Source: a virus. Taken from it: a stretch of 26,782 nucleotides of DNA. The position numbers and the translations under genes were made by a program. The notes beneath the pieces were generated by a model. It did no database searches. It was not told where the DNA came from and saw only the letters and a list, made by a program, of their open reading frames with translations. Location of the stretch: the IMG/VR virus record IMGVR_UViG_3300035701_000235, positions 1 to 26,782 of that record; one strand, written 5' to 3'. Of this stretch, positions 13,873 through 21,825 are shown one piece after another. Every line of letters begins with the position of its first letter. Positions within the stretch are counted from its first letter, which is position 1.

Positions 13873-14931
13873 ATGCAAAACGAAACGCCTACTCTCATTG
13901 AAAAACAGTTGGAAGAATTGAAATCCGCCGGCGCCAATATATTCTCGGGGCAGGTCCAGGCGCACAAGCCTGGGGAGAAAGGTGCTAACCGCGCCATCCT
14001 TGAGAAATGGCTCCCCGCCTGGATTCGAAACTCCTATCTTAATTTTGAAATAGCCCGCAATTCTCCTGGACTTTCTTTCTTAAAGTCCTCGGCAAAGGGC
14101 CTGCCCGCCGTCGTCGTTGGAATCGGCCCAAGCCTCGACCATACGGTCGAACGGCTCATCAATTTCCAAAGGAACTGCATCATTATCTCAACCGACGCCG
14201 CTCTCCGCCCCCTGACTGCCCGAAAAATTAAACCCCACATCGTTGTCAATGTGGATGCAAGCGACGTTCAGGAAGTTCTCTTCAAGGACGTCGACACCCA
14301 TGACATTGTGCTGGTTGCCCCGACTTCGACACATCCGTGGACGCTGGCGGCGTGGAAAGGCCCGATCATTTTTTTCAACATGGTTCACCCTGGGATCGAG
14401 TTCATGGACATTGTTCTGCCGACCGTTTTCCCATGCCAGGGCGAAATGTGTGTGCATGGGACTGTCGGCAATACGGCGACCCTCCTGGCTTACCAGATGG
14501 GATGCAAACAGATCATTGCCATCGGCATGGACCTCTGCTATGGGAAGGTCGGTGAAACCTGGAAGTACCGGTGCCAGGATTTTGAATGGTTCGACGACGG
14601 CGCGGAACATTTTTTCTGGAAACCGAAGGAATGCAGGATCCTTTACGACAACGATTTGCGGCTTAAACAGGCGTACGAGATTGAGGTCAAAGGCAAAAAG
14701 TTTATGGTGGACCCGGAACTTGAATTATATAGGAAGTCACTTTTTGAACTTGTCGGTTCTTTTGTCAACGTTTCTTTCACGGACTGTTCCGAAGGCGGAA
14801 TCCTCGGGGCGGCAGGGTTTTATACCCAGAAATTCGAAGACGCTTTGCTGGAGCACTGCGGTCGACAAATTCAAGAGGGAGAGTCAGTTGTATTGCACCT
14901 CCCTAAAATCCTCCAAAGGAGAGAACAATGA
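13873..14931 (+). CDS. DUF115/Maf-like glycosyltransferase
   Basis: A 352-aa protein of the DUF115 (MptE-like/motility-associated factor) family. Family blocks: GIGPSLD (83-89), STDAALRPL (106-114), VNVDASD (125-131) and HGTVGN...AYQMGC-x-QIIAIGMDLCYG (195-224). In bacteria, Maf proteins move nonulosonic-type sugars to Ser/Thr of flagellin; the MptE branch is a pterin kinase. The neighbours here are glycosyltransferases, so the former role is favoured. AAGGAG lies 12 bases upstream of ATG 13873, a loose spacing. The stop overlaps the next gene as ATGA. Extension further upstream would only read the tail tube gene in another frame. Confidence 0.8.
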   Translation: MQNETPTLIEKQLEELKSAGANIFSGQVQAHKPGEKGANRAILEKWLPAWIRNSYLNFEIARNSPGLSFLKSSAKGLPAVVVGIGPSLDHTVERLINFQRNCIIISTDAALRPLTARKIKPHIVVNVDASDVQEVLFKDVDTHDIVLVAPTSTHPWTLAAWKGPIIFFNMVHPGIEFMDIVLPTVFPCQGEMCVHGTVGNTATLLAYQMGCKQIIAIGMDLCYGKVGETWKYRCQDFEWFDDGAEHFFWKPKECRILYDNDLRLKQAYEIEVKGKKFMVDPELELYRKSLFELVGSFVNVSFTDCSEGGILGAAGFYTQKFEDALLEHCGRQIQEGESVVLHLPKILQRREQ

Positions 14932-15938
14932 AAATACTTCACATCACAACGACGGATCCTGCGGGTTCCGTTCTAAACTTCGTCAACGCAATCAATTATC
15001 ACACGCCTCACAGGGCGCGGCTCATCACTACCGTTCCGAACGCATTCAATTTTCCGACGGACATTGGCGGAATTTACGACGGTGGGGACGAGATCGAGGC
15101 TCTGCTCCGCGAGGCCGATGTCATTCACCTCCATAAAGTCCACGAGGACTTCGAAATTCCCGTCAACATGGAGAAGCGGGGAACCTTCCGCAAGTTCATT
15201 GTCGCCGACACCCTCAAGGCCTACCCGTCCAAGAAGCTGGTCTGCCACATTCACGGCCATCCCTTCGAGCGGAACAACGTCAAGGAGAACGCGGCGCACT
15301 ACAAGAGGTTGGGTGTCAAGGTTCTATGCTCCACGCCGGACTTGGAAGAGATGTATCAGCCAGAATATTCGGAGGTCTCCTACTTTCCGAACTGCGTCCC
15401 GATCAACGACGTCCGATACCTCCCCCGCGCGAGCGACCGCCCGCTCATGATGGCGGACGGGAGCGAACGACTCTGTGTCTGCCACATGCCTACGCACGCG
15501 CTTCTCAAAAATGTCAACGAGATTCAGAGCATCATGAAGCGGATCGGCGGGGAGACGAACAGTTTTCTCATGAACATCCAGGGCGTTGACCACGAGCAAG
15601 CCATTCGTCACAAGCGAAACGCCCACGTCGTCTTCGATCACATGCAGGGCTACTACGGACTCTCCAGCCTTGAGGGGTTGTCGATGGGCAAGCCGACGAT
15701 TGCCGGACTATCCAAATATACGCTGGACGCCATAATGAAATTCTTTGGAGTGGAGTTAGGAAAAATCCCGTGGGTGATTGCAACGAACGAATCAGAGTTG
15801 GAAACTCGATTGATTGGGTTATTAGGTAGCGAGGCACATCGGCGTAGTATTGGGGAAATTTCCCGTAAATTCATGATGGAGGTGTGGAGTGATAGAGCTG
15901 TCGGACAACGGCTGGCCGCATTCTACCAGTCCCTTTAG
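14928..15938 (+). CDS. GT-B glycosyltransferase (GT1/GT4-like)
   Basis: A 336-aa protein with two Rossmann-like halves. N-terminal half: KILHITTTDPAGSVLNFVNA (a nucleotide-fold glycine loop), EADVIHLH at about 62-69, and KLVCHIHGHP. C-terminal half: YFPNCVPIND and the E-x7-E-like donor-binding segment GYYGLSSLEGLSMGKPTIAG with E249 as the key acid. This is the normal GT4 layout, a retaining sugar transferase using NDP-sugars. No membrane segment is seen. It overlaps its upstream partner by four bases, and the next gene begins 50 bases before it ends, so the three form a tight unit. Confidence 0.85.
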   Translation: MKILHITTTDPAGSVLNFVNAINYHTPHRARLITTVPNAFNFPTDIGGIYDGGDEIEALLREADVIHLHKVHEDFEIPVNMEKRGTFRKFIVADTLKAYPSKKLVCHIHGHPFERNNVKENAAHYKRLGVKVLCSTPDLEEMYQPEYSEVSYFPNCVPINDVRYLPRASDRPLMMADGSERLCVCHMPTHALLKNVNEIQSIMKRIGGETNSFLMNIQGVDHEQAIRHKRNAHVVFDHMQGYYGLSSLEGLSMGKPTIAGLSKYTLDAIMKFFGVELGKIPWVIATNESELETRLIGLLGSEAHRRSIGEISRKFMMEVWSDRAVGQRLAAFYQSL

Positions 15939-16650
15939 AGCAGACCCCCCGCTCAATTCTGTCGGGATTGTGATCCCGATGCGGGATGGAATGAAGTTCT
16001 TCAAACTGTGCCTTTACAGTGTGTTGAATTTCACCTTCCCACCATACACTTTGACGGTGGTGGATAATCTGTCTGGGCTTCGAACGAAAAAACAACTCCG
16101 TTCTCTTTCCCAGAATCATCCGTTCGAAGTTGTTCGATACGATGAGCCGTTCAATTTTGCGGCGCAAGTAAACCTCGGACTTCGGAATGCATTCCGATTT
16201 CCCAACATTCGGTACGGGCTGATTCTCAATGCGGACACGGTTGTGGAACCTGACTGGCTGACTCGTTTGTTGGAGGCAATTCAATCGGATAACTACGGGG
16301 CTGTCGGCCCGATCAGCAACGTAGCAATACCTGAGCAGGAAGTCGGGCGAAAAGAATCCATGGTCAAAAAAGTCGAACGTCTTTCTGGATTCTGTATGCT
16401 GATCCGGAGGGAGGCGTTTGAAAATGCAGATGGGTTCGATGAACAGTTCAGCGGTGGGGGTTACGAGGATCAAGATTTTTCCATTCGACTCTCGAAGTTG
16501 GGATGGTTGTTGGGCGTTGACCGACGTGTTCACGTCCACCATTTCCACAGAGGGTTTCGTGTGGACAAAAAGCACACCGAGGAGATGCAGGAAAATCGGG
16601 TGCGATTTTTTGAGAAGCATTCAGCTCTCAAGGAGGAATCAAATGTCTGA
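15889..16650 (+). CDS. Family 2 glycosyltransferase (GT-A)
   Basis: A 253-aa protein with GT2 features: strand SVGIVIPMRDGMKFFKLCLY (24-43), VVDNLSG (57-63), the NAD variant of the DXD motif within LILNADTVVEPDWL (111-124), GFCMLIRREAFENADGFDE (167-185) and the ED motif in GGGYEDQDFSIRLSKLGW (189-206). This matches polysaccharide and O-antigen GT2 enzymes, and there is no membrane anchor. The start is GTG 15889, after GGAGGTG (15878-15884) at short spacing; no later Met would keep the first strand. It overlaps the GT-B gene by 50 bases, and its last 8 bases contain the next gene's ATG, so it is tied to the tail operon. Confidence 0.85.
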   Translation: MIELSDNGWPHSTSPFRADPPLNSVGIVIPMRDGMKFFKLCLYSVLNFTFPPYTLTVVDNLSGLRTKKQLRSLSQNHPFEVVRYDEPFNFAAQVNLGLRNAFRFPNIRYGLILNADTVVEPDWLTRLLEAIQSDNYGAVGPISNVAIPEQEVGRKESMVKKVERLSGFCMLIRREAFENADGFDEQFSGGGYEDQDFSIRLSKLGWLLGVDRRVHVHHFHRGFRVDKKHTEEMQENRVRFFEKHSALKEESNV

Positions 16651-17023
16651 AGCATTCGAAGATAGAACATTGTCGTACGTGGTTGGAGACAAGATTCTGA
16701 TGATGAAGCCCTTGACTTTGGGCCAGTTGAAGAAAGCCTTGCAGGTTGTCGAGAGTGCGGGGGCTAGTTTAATGCAAGCGGGCCCTAAAGACCCTGTGGC
16801 TTTTGTTCAAACTCTCCCGCCAATCATCGCGGGCAAGTTTGTTGAGATTGCTCCGATTCTTTTTCCAAACCAGGGATTAACGAAGGAGTGGATCGACGAG
16901 AACTTCGATGTTCCGATGGCGCGAAAAGTCATTATGGACGCGGCGCGGATCAACGACGTGACCGATTTTTTAGTCCATCTCCGGGGCCAGATGGAGAGTC
17001 AGGTCCCGGTGGCGAAGGTCTAA
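16643..17023 (+). CDS. Tail assembly chaperone, unshifted product (gpG-like)
   Basis: A 126-aa protein in the slot just before the tape measure gene. It is a soluble alpha-rich protein with MMKPLTLGQLKKAL and a late ARINDVTDFLVHLRG. The ATG at 16643 has AAGGAGGAATCAA upstream, the best kind of ribosome site here, and overlaps the preceding GT2 gene by eight bases. Codons 108-110 (GAT TTT TTA) contain a slippery heptamer. By analogy to lambda G/GT, the unshifted protein is made in excess and, with the fusion, holds the tape measure soluble while the tail tube polymerises. Not part of the virion. Confidence 0.85.
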   Translation: MSEAFEDRTLSYVVGDKILMMKPLTLGQLKKALQVVESAGASLMQAGPKDPVAFVQTLPPIIAGKFVEIAPILFPNQGLTKEWIDENFDVPMARKVIMDAARINDVTDFLVHLRGQMESQVPVAKV

Positions 17024-17256
17024 TTTACCACACCTTCGGAGTTGCGTATGGCTGGACAGTGGAGCAAGTCAACGAAAGAACGTGGCCGCAGATCAAGGCG
17101 CTTCTGAAGTTGATCAACCAGCTTCCTCCGCCCAGTGTTTTAGAGGGGCAACGTTTCTACTATAGCAATGTAAAGAAAGAAAGTTTGGACACCTTGCAAG
17201 GATCCGGGATACCGGTTAGGCAAGGGAAAGTTAAGCGGAGGGAAAATGGCTCTTGA
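16643..17256 (+). CDS. Tail assembly chaperone -1 frameshift fusion (gpGT-like)
   Basis: Reading 110 codons to base 16972, slipping back one base and continuing from A16972 gives a 204-aa fusion. Its downstream part runs from SPSPGPDGE through GLIYHTFGVAYGWTVEQVNE to RRENGS and a TGA at 17254-17256. The downstream frame has no start codon with a ribosome site, so it needs the shift to be made. The fusion stop overlaps the tape measure start at 17246. The Trp-rich downstream domain resembles the T part of gpGT, which contacts tail tube subunits. The evidence is the heptamer, the hairpin, the frame order and the position. Confidence 0.85.
16966..17009 (+). promoter_or_regulatory. Programmed -1 ribosomal frameshift signal
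   Basis: T TTT TTA (16966-16972) is a perfect X-XXY-YYZ heptamer in the frame of the upstream gene. After an 8-base spacer, CCGGGGCC (16981-16988) pairs with GGTCCCGG (17002-17009), eight pairs with one G-T wobble and a 13-base loop. An alternative hairpin CCATCT/AGATGG (16975-16994) is also possible but lies only 2 bases downstream. The spacer length and GC-rich stem are ideal for a stimulatory hairpin. Confidence 0.88.
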
Positions 17257-19096
17257 CGTTGGGGAACTTTTAGTCTCAATCAAGGCGGATCTGACCGATC
17301 TCAAGAAAGGCCTTGACGAGGCCAATACCAAGATAGGCGGTTTTGGAACTGGGACTGTTGCCATGGGCAACCTCATTTCTGCTGCCGTCCAGGGGTTCGG
17401 GGGGGAGGTTGCCCGCTACGGGATGGACTGCATCAAAGCCTTCGGCGAGGAACAACTGGCAATAGGACGACTTGAAGTTGCCCTACGAAATGCTGGCAGT
17501 GAGGTAACAAACACCTCCAAGGATCTCCAGGAATACGCAATGAGCTTGATGAAAACAACAACGTATTCACATGAAACTTCTCTTGAGATGATGTCCCTCC
17601 TAACGACATTCGGGTTGACGGGCGACGAGATGAAGAAAGCTCTGCAAGCGGCAATGGACTTGTCCGCCGGAGTCGGGGTCGATCTTAGAATCGCAGTTCT
17701 TGCAATGGGTAAGGCGGCGATGGGTGAAAACCCGACGATCAGAGGGATCGGGAACCTCCTGGCTGATGGAACACCAAAAGCGCTGATGTTTTCGGAAGCA
17801 ATCAAGGCGGTCAACAGTCGTTTTGGGGGATCAGAAGCGGCTAAAATGGAAACGTCCATAGGAAAAATTGCCGCACTCTCAAACCAATTCGACGAACTCA
17901 AAGAGACGATCGGCGAACTCCTCATGCCCGTCTTTAATTTTTACATTCAGAGACTACTTGTCCTCGTCCAGGTGATTGACGGCGTTAAGGGGTCTTTCAG
18001 AAATCTTGGAATGGCGGCGTTGGAATTGAGTAAATCGGTTACCGTAATTGGCGACGCGTTCGGTGTTCTTTTCCCTATATTCAAACTTTTCGGAATCAAT
18101 GTTGAAGCGGCAATGTTAAAAGTCAACGGAGCCATCGATAAGCAGATAGCGAAACTCAATCAGTGGGGTCGTCAGGAAGAAAAAGTTATAGATAATTCGG
18201 TCAACAATTATAAAGTGCGAAACCGCCTCAAGGAACGGATGGATCAAGAGGAGGAGAACGAACGAAAAAAGAAATTGGCAAAGGAATCCGCAGACACTGA
18301 CAAACAAACAGTGGACATGTTGGCAAAATATACGACCCGCAATGACATGATGGTTGTTCTCCAGACAAAGTTCACGGCGGCGCAGTCGTCGATCCTGAAT
18401 AACTTTCTTGACGTGTCAGCACAGAAGGAGCTTCTGGATCAAGTTACCCGCTTAGAAAACCAAGGCAAATTTGACGACGCCCGCCTACTTAAGGAAACCA
18501 CCCTCAAAGACGCGACGGTCAAGATGGGCGTGGAACAGAACACTGAACTCACCCGCCAGAATCAGTTGAGGATGCAAAATTTACAGACCGTTCTTGGTCA
18601 GATTTCGACGTTGTCGTCGGTGAAAAACAAAGAACTGGCGGCGATAGGGAAGGCGGCGGCGATCAGCATGGCGACGATGGATACCCTGGCGGCGGCGACA
18701 AAGGCATTGAACGCAACGCCCTGGCCGCCTGCAAATGCTGTGATGGCGGCGGCGGTCTACGCGGCGGGCATGGCGAACGTGGCGAAAATCGTAGGAGTGA
18801 AGCTTGCGAGGGGCGGTGTTGTCATGCCTCAGGATGGCGGGGTCACCGCGACCATCGGCGAGGGCGGGAGCGCGGAGGCGGTCATCCCGCTCAACGACCC
18901 CCGCGCCAAAAGAGAAATGGCCGGCGCAATGGGCGGCGGGACGAACATCACCGTCCAGATATCCGGCCAGTTCATTGAGGGAAGTCCGTCGAAGATGCAG
19001 AAGCTCGTACGGGAGACCCTTGTCCCGGAAATCCGTCGGTTCACCGACTACAATTCAAAGGGACCTTTCACCCGGCGCAGAGGGAGGAGCAATTAA
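17246..19096 (+). CDS. Tail tape measure protein
   Basis: A 616-aa protein. The N-terminus is the family start: LLVSIKADLTDLKKGLDEAN. A long helical middle follows, with hydrophobic segments (about residues 225-275) and charged coiled coil (about 310-360). The C-terminal globular part includes ARGGVVMPQDGG, TATIGEGGSAEAVIPL and the amphipathic helix MQKLVRETLVPEIRRF. Tape measure length sets tail length at about 1.5 angstroms per residue, so 616 residues suggests a tail near 90 nm. ATG 17246 lies within the chaperone fusion's last codons, after GGAGGG. No lytic transglycosylase or peptidase domain is visible. Confidence 0.9.
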   Translation: MALDVGELLVSIKADLTDLKKGLDEANTKIGGFGTGTVAMGNLISAAVQGFGGEVARYGMDCIKAFGEEQLAIGRLEVALRNAGSEVTNTSKDLQEYAMSLMKTTTYSHETSLEMMSLLTTFGLTGDEMKKALQAAMDLSAGVGVDLRIAVLAMGKAAMGENPTIRGIGNLLADGTPKALMFSEAIKAVNSRFGGSEAAKMETSIGKIAALSNQFDELKETIGELLMPVFNFYIQRLLVLVQVIDGVKGSFRNLGMAALELSKSVTVIGDAFGVLFPIFKLFGINVEAAMLKVNGAIDKQIAKLNQWGRQEEKVIDNSVNNYKVRNRLKERMDQEEENERKKKLAKESADTDKQTVDMLAKYTTRNDMMVVLQTKFTAAQSSILNNFLDVSAQKELLDQVTRLENQGKFDDARLLKETTLKDATVKMGVEQNTELTRQNQLRMQNLQTVLGQISTLSSVKNKELAAIGKAAAISMATMDTLAAATKALNATPWPPANAVMAAAVYAAGMANVAKIVGVKLARGGVVMPQDGGVTATIGEGGSAEAVIPLNDPRAKREMAGAMGGGTNITVQISGQFIEGSPSKMQKLVRETLVPEIRRFTDYNSKGPFTRRRGRSN

Positions 19097-19783
19097 ATGG
19101 CAGAAAACGCGGCGATTTTCCACACCACCTCGATCGTCTTGGACTGGGATAACGTGGTCGGCGCCAACCTCTACTCCATTCAGGTGAGCGTCTATCCGGA
19201 TTTCAGAACGGCTTTGGAATCCAGCAATGCGCTGGCAAATTCCACCCACTCCTTCACGGACTCTGGCGCGGACGACTCAAAACGGTATTGGAGATGGCGC
19301 TCCTCTACGGACTCCGGGACGACCTGGTCGCACTGGAGCGAGGCAGGATCCTACTGGCTCAACTCCGACTTGACGGCCGGCTACACGCCCGCGCAAGGCG
19401 GATGGGCGCTTGTGGACCCGGATGATCAAACAGACGCATACGTTTTCGGCGTGGCTCCGAGGCATACGATTGTTGAACGTTCGATTAATAGGGTGAAAGA
19501 GCGAAACCGTCAAGGCGAACTTTTGAGCGAGTATTTGACGACGAAGGCGTCCATCTCCCTCGAATTTCCAGAGGACGGTTTCATGAATCACGAGCAGTTT
19601 CGTGAACTTTGCCGGTTCCATACGGAGATCAAAACATTTTTCCTCGTGGCAAACACGGACAACGGACGTGATCATGTCACGCGAATTTGGAAGGTGCAGG
19701 TGGTGGAGGATCCCGCTCTGACGATGCTGGCGGCGGGGCGAGAAGATTTGTTGACCGGAACGGTCGAACTTGAGGAGGTTTGA
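19097..19783 (+). CDS. Tail protein with N-terminal FnIII-like domain
   Basis: A 228-aa protein immediately after the tape measure (TAA-ATG). Residues about 8-90 form a fibronectin type III-like sandwich: SIVLDWDNVVGANLYSIQVS, then STHSFTD and RYWRWRSSTDSGTTWSHWS, with the W/Y/W spacing of FnIII strands. A second region (100-228) carries a different beta domain (HTIVERSINRVKERNRQGEL ... LTGTVELEEV) that looks like a distal tail or minor tail domain. In siphophages the gene after the tape measure often codes for the distal tail protein (Dit), which would fit, but no clear Dit motif is seen. The FnIII domain probably sticks out and binds carbohydrate or host surface weakly. Confidence 0.65.
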   Translation: MAENAAIFHTTSIVLDWDNVVGANLYSIQVSVYPDFRTALESSNALANSTHSFTDSGADDSKRYWRWRSSTDSGTTWSHWSEAGSYWLNSDLTAGYTPAQGGWALVDPDDQTDAYVFGVAPRHTIVERSINRVKERNRQGELLSEYLTTKASISLEFPEDGFMNHEQFRELCRFHTEIKTFFLVANTDNGRDHVTRIWKVQVVEDPALTMLAAGREDLLTGTVELEEV

Positions 19784-19785
19784 AA

Positions 19786-21810
19786 ATGAAGAAAATACTT
19801 GTTGGTGGAATTATTGGTCTTGCACTTTTTGGCGTGGCGCTGGCAACTAATTTTCCGGCGTCCGTCAGCACAGATTCAAACCTTTACGTTGCGGTTAACA
19901 ATTGCTACACGACGCTCTCCGTCACGATCAGTATTTCCACTCCGATAATCACCGCGGCGGCAACGACGAACTTCCCATCCGTCGGCTACATGATCATCGG
20001 GAATGAGGTGATCAAATACACGGGAAAAACTTCGACCACTTTTACAGGGTGTTCCCGTGGTTCGGACGGGACTGCGGCGGCGTCCCATACAGCCGGTCTT
20101 GTCATTTACCACTCGATCGTGGCGGCGCACCACAATGTCTTGAAGGATGAGGTGATTGGGTTGGAAAACTATTTTCTGACTGGAAGCCTCTTGCATTTGA
20201 GCACTGCAACGTCGTTCGTCGGGATCAACAACGCTTCGCCCGCGTATGCGCTCGATGTTGGCGGGGGGATCAATCTGACAGGTGCAGTCACAGCGGGGAC
20301 CTCGGTCAATGGCGCATCCGCAACGTTCACCGGCGTCATCGAGGGCGCGACAATCAATACGGGGAATGGCGCCAATGAAAGTTACCCGATGGATCAAGCT
20401 GTTCGGACGACGGATTCTCCGACGTTCGCGAATGCGACTGCCACATACGGAATTTCTGCGGCGACCTTGACAACCTCGGGACTTGCAACGGTCAACACCC
20501 TTAAGGTGACAAATGGCGCGAGTCTCGGTTACCTTATGACTTCCGACGCAGACGGGGACGCTGTGTGGTCTCCCCAGGTTCCGCTCGGGGCGATTGGTAT
20601 GGACGTCACCGGCGCGGACAATAACGCCGTTCTCTACACTGACGGAAGTGGAAACCTCGACACGGACGCTACCCTCGGTTTTACAGGATCTCTTTTTACT
20701 GCGCCAGCAACAACACTGACAGGGACGCTTACTATAAACGGAAATGCGACATCAACAGGAACACTTACTGCTAATGGTTTTGTAGGGACGGGAACGGGGA
20801 CCTCGTTCACCATAACTAATTCGACAGTTATAATTTCCACGACCTCAGGCAATTATGGAATTCGTTTTCAAGACAATACTTTTCAGAATACGGCGGGAGC
20901 GTCTCAAGCTCAAGTCGATTCGATTGCTGTGTCAACGGGAGGCATTGACGCTCGGATCGACGGCCTTGTATTGTCGAGCGGAACATTTGATGCTGCAGGG
21001 GATTACGACATAACCGGGATTTGGACTTTCGAATCCTCGACGACCTTCAACGGGAATGTCACTTCAACTGGGACTGTTACCATAGGAACCTTCACAACTA
21101 CTGGCGCGTCCACCTTTAATGGAAACGTGACTTCAACTGGAACCGTCACCGCTGGAGAGCTCGACGTCCAAGGAGATATTGTCGTTTCGGGTACGGTTGA
21201 CGGGGTTGATGTTTCTGCAATTCCTTCGACGTATCTAACCCAGTCGTCGGCGACGCTGACTTACCTACAGAACTCCTCCGCAACGGCGACGTATCTGACA
21301 AAGTCCTCGGCGGCGGCGACGTATTTGACTGCAGTACCTTCGAGTTCTACATTCAATTTCATCCATGTCTCGACTCTTGAATTTACAAGTGCGCTTTATT
21401 TTATGGAGAGTTTTGATTTTTTTGGAAATGACTCCATTACCTACACAGACTACGTATCTGGTGTCAGTGAGAGTTTTGCACTTACGTGCTCAACTAAATG
21501 TTCTGATCTTTACACAATTAATGGTGGTTCAGTGACATTTAACAAATCAGGATACTACGGCTTTCAGTATGACACGCCATTCAATAAAACGTCAGGCAGT
21601 GGAGATCTGGTTAATTTTTGGAGTCATATATATATGAATGGGACTCTGGTCAGTAACGTTAGTGGAACCGACGATTCCTACGATCCCATGACTTACTCAA
21701 CTCATACTTGGGTAAATAAAGGCGATACGATCTATGAGTGCCATGGATTTGAAGTCAGGAATGGCCTAGGAAATACAGAATGGTCTGCGTATTTAAACAT
21801 ATGGAAATAA
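19786..21810 (+). CDS. Signal-peptide fibre protein with repeats and C1q-like head
   Basis: A 674-aa protein with a clear signal peptide (MKKILVGGIIGLALFGVALA, cleavage near residue 20), despite lying among tail genes. The shaft is Ser/Thr/Gly-rich beta repeats. FVGINNASPAYALDVGGG and PMDQAVRTTDSPTF are typical of phage tail-fibre shafts. NGN-x-TSTG occurs three times, then TYL repeats of exactly ten residues (482-511). The last 135 residues read as a C1q/TNF-like jelly roll: SGYYGFQYDTPF, MNGTLVSNVSG, NTEWSAYLNIWK. ATG 19786 is preferred over TTG 19780. GAGGAGG overlaps the previous gene's end. The jelly roll may be the receptor-binding head. The role of the signal peptide is open: an exported adhesin, or a virion fibre with a signal-like N-terminus. 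Confidence 0.75.
   Translation: MKKILVGGIIGLALFGVALATNFPASVSTDSNLYVAVNNCYTTLSVTISISTPIITAAATTNFPSVGYMIIGNEVIKYTGKTSTTFTGCSRGSDGTAAASHTAGLVIYHSIVAAHHNVLKDEVIGLENYFLTGSLLHLSTATSFVGINNASPAYALDVGGGINLTGAVTAGTSVNGASATFTGVIEGATINTGNGANESYPMDQAVRTTDSPTFANATATYGISAATLTTSGLATVNTLKVTNGASLGYLMTSDADGDAVWSPQVPLGAIGMDVTGADNNAVLYTDGSGNLDTDATLGFTGSLFTAPATTLTGTLTINGNATSTGTLTANGFVGTGTGTSFTITNSTVIISTTSGNYGIRFQDNTFQNTAGASQAQVDSIAVSTGGIDARIDGLVLSSGTFDAAGDYDITGIWTFESSTTFNGNVTSTGTVTIGTFTTTGASTFNGNVTSTGTVTAGELDVQGDIVVSGTVDGVDVSAIPSTYLTQSSATLTYLQNSSATATYLTKSSAAATYLTAVPSSSTFNFIHVSTLEFTSALYFMESFDFFGNDSITYTDYVSGVSESFALTCSTKCSDLYTINGGSVTFNKSGYYGFQYDTPFNKTSGSGDLVNFWSHIYMNGTLVSNVSGTDDSYDPMTYSTHTWVNKGDTIYECHGFEVRNGLGNTEWSAYLNIWK
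21046..21150 (+). repeat. Two copies of a 69-base fibre-shaft repeat
   Basis: The coding unit FNGNVTSTGTVT occurs at 21046-21081 and again at 21115-21150, 69 bases (23 residues) apart. The bases differ at many third positions, so the copies are old or selected at protein level. A weaker third unit (INGNATSTGTLT) lies near 20740, and a fourth (VNGNMTSTG) in the secreted gene at 10309. Confidence 0.75.
21229..21342 (+). repeat. Ten-residue TYL/SSA tandem repeats
   Basis: Exact 30-base spacing: units start at 21229, 21259, 21289 and 21319 (TYLTQSSATL, TYLQNSSATA, TYLTKSSAAA, TYLTAVPSSS). Such short periodicity is typical of trimeric beta or coiled shaft segments. The units end just where base composition drops and the C1q-like head begins. 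Confidence 0.85.
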
Positions 21811-21825
21811 GGATCATAAAATAAA

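Noticed and set aside
14243-15136. A 297-aa plus-strand frame inside the DUF115 and GT-B genes
   Set aside because: Ser/Arg/Trp-rich composition, no ribosome site and no family features, while the overlapping frames carry clear glycosyltransferase motifs.
17060-17256. An independent gene start for the second chaperone
   Set aside because: The only in-frame start candidate there (a GTG) has no ribosome site; the frameshift signal explains expression better.
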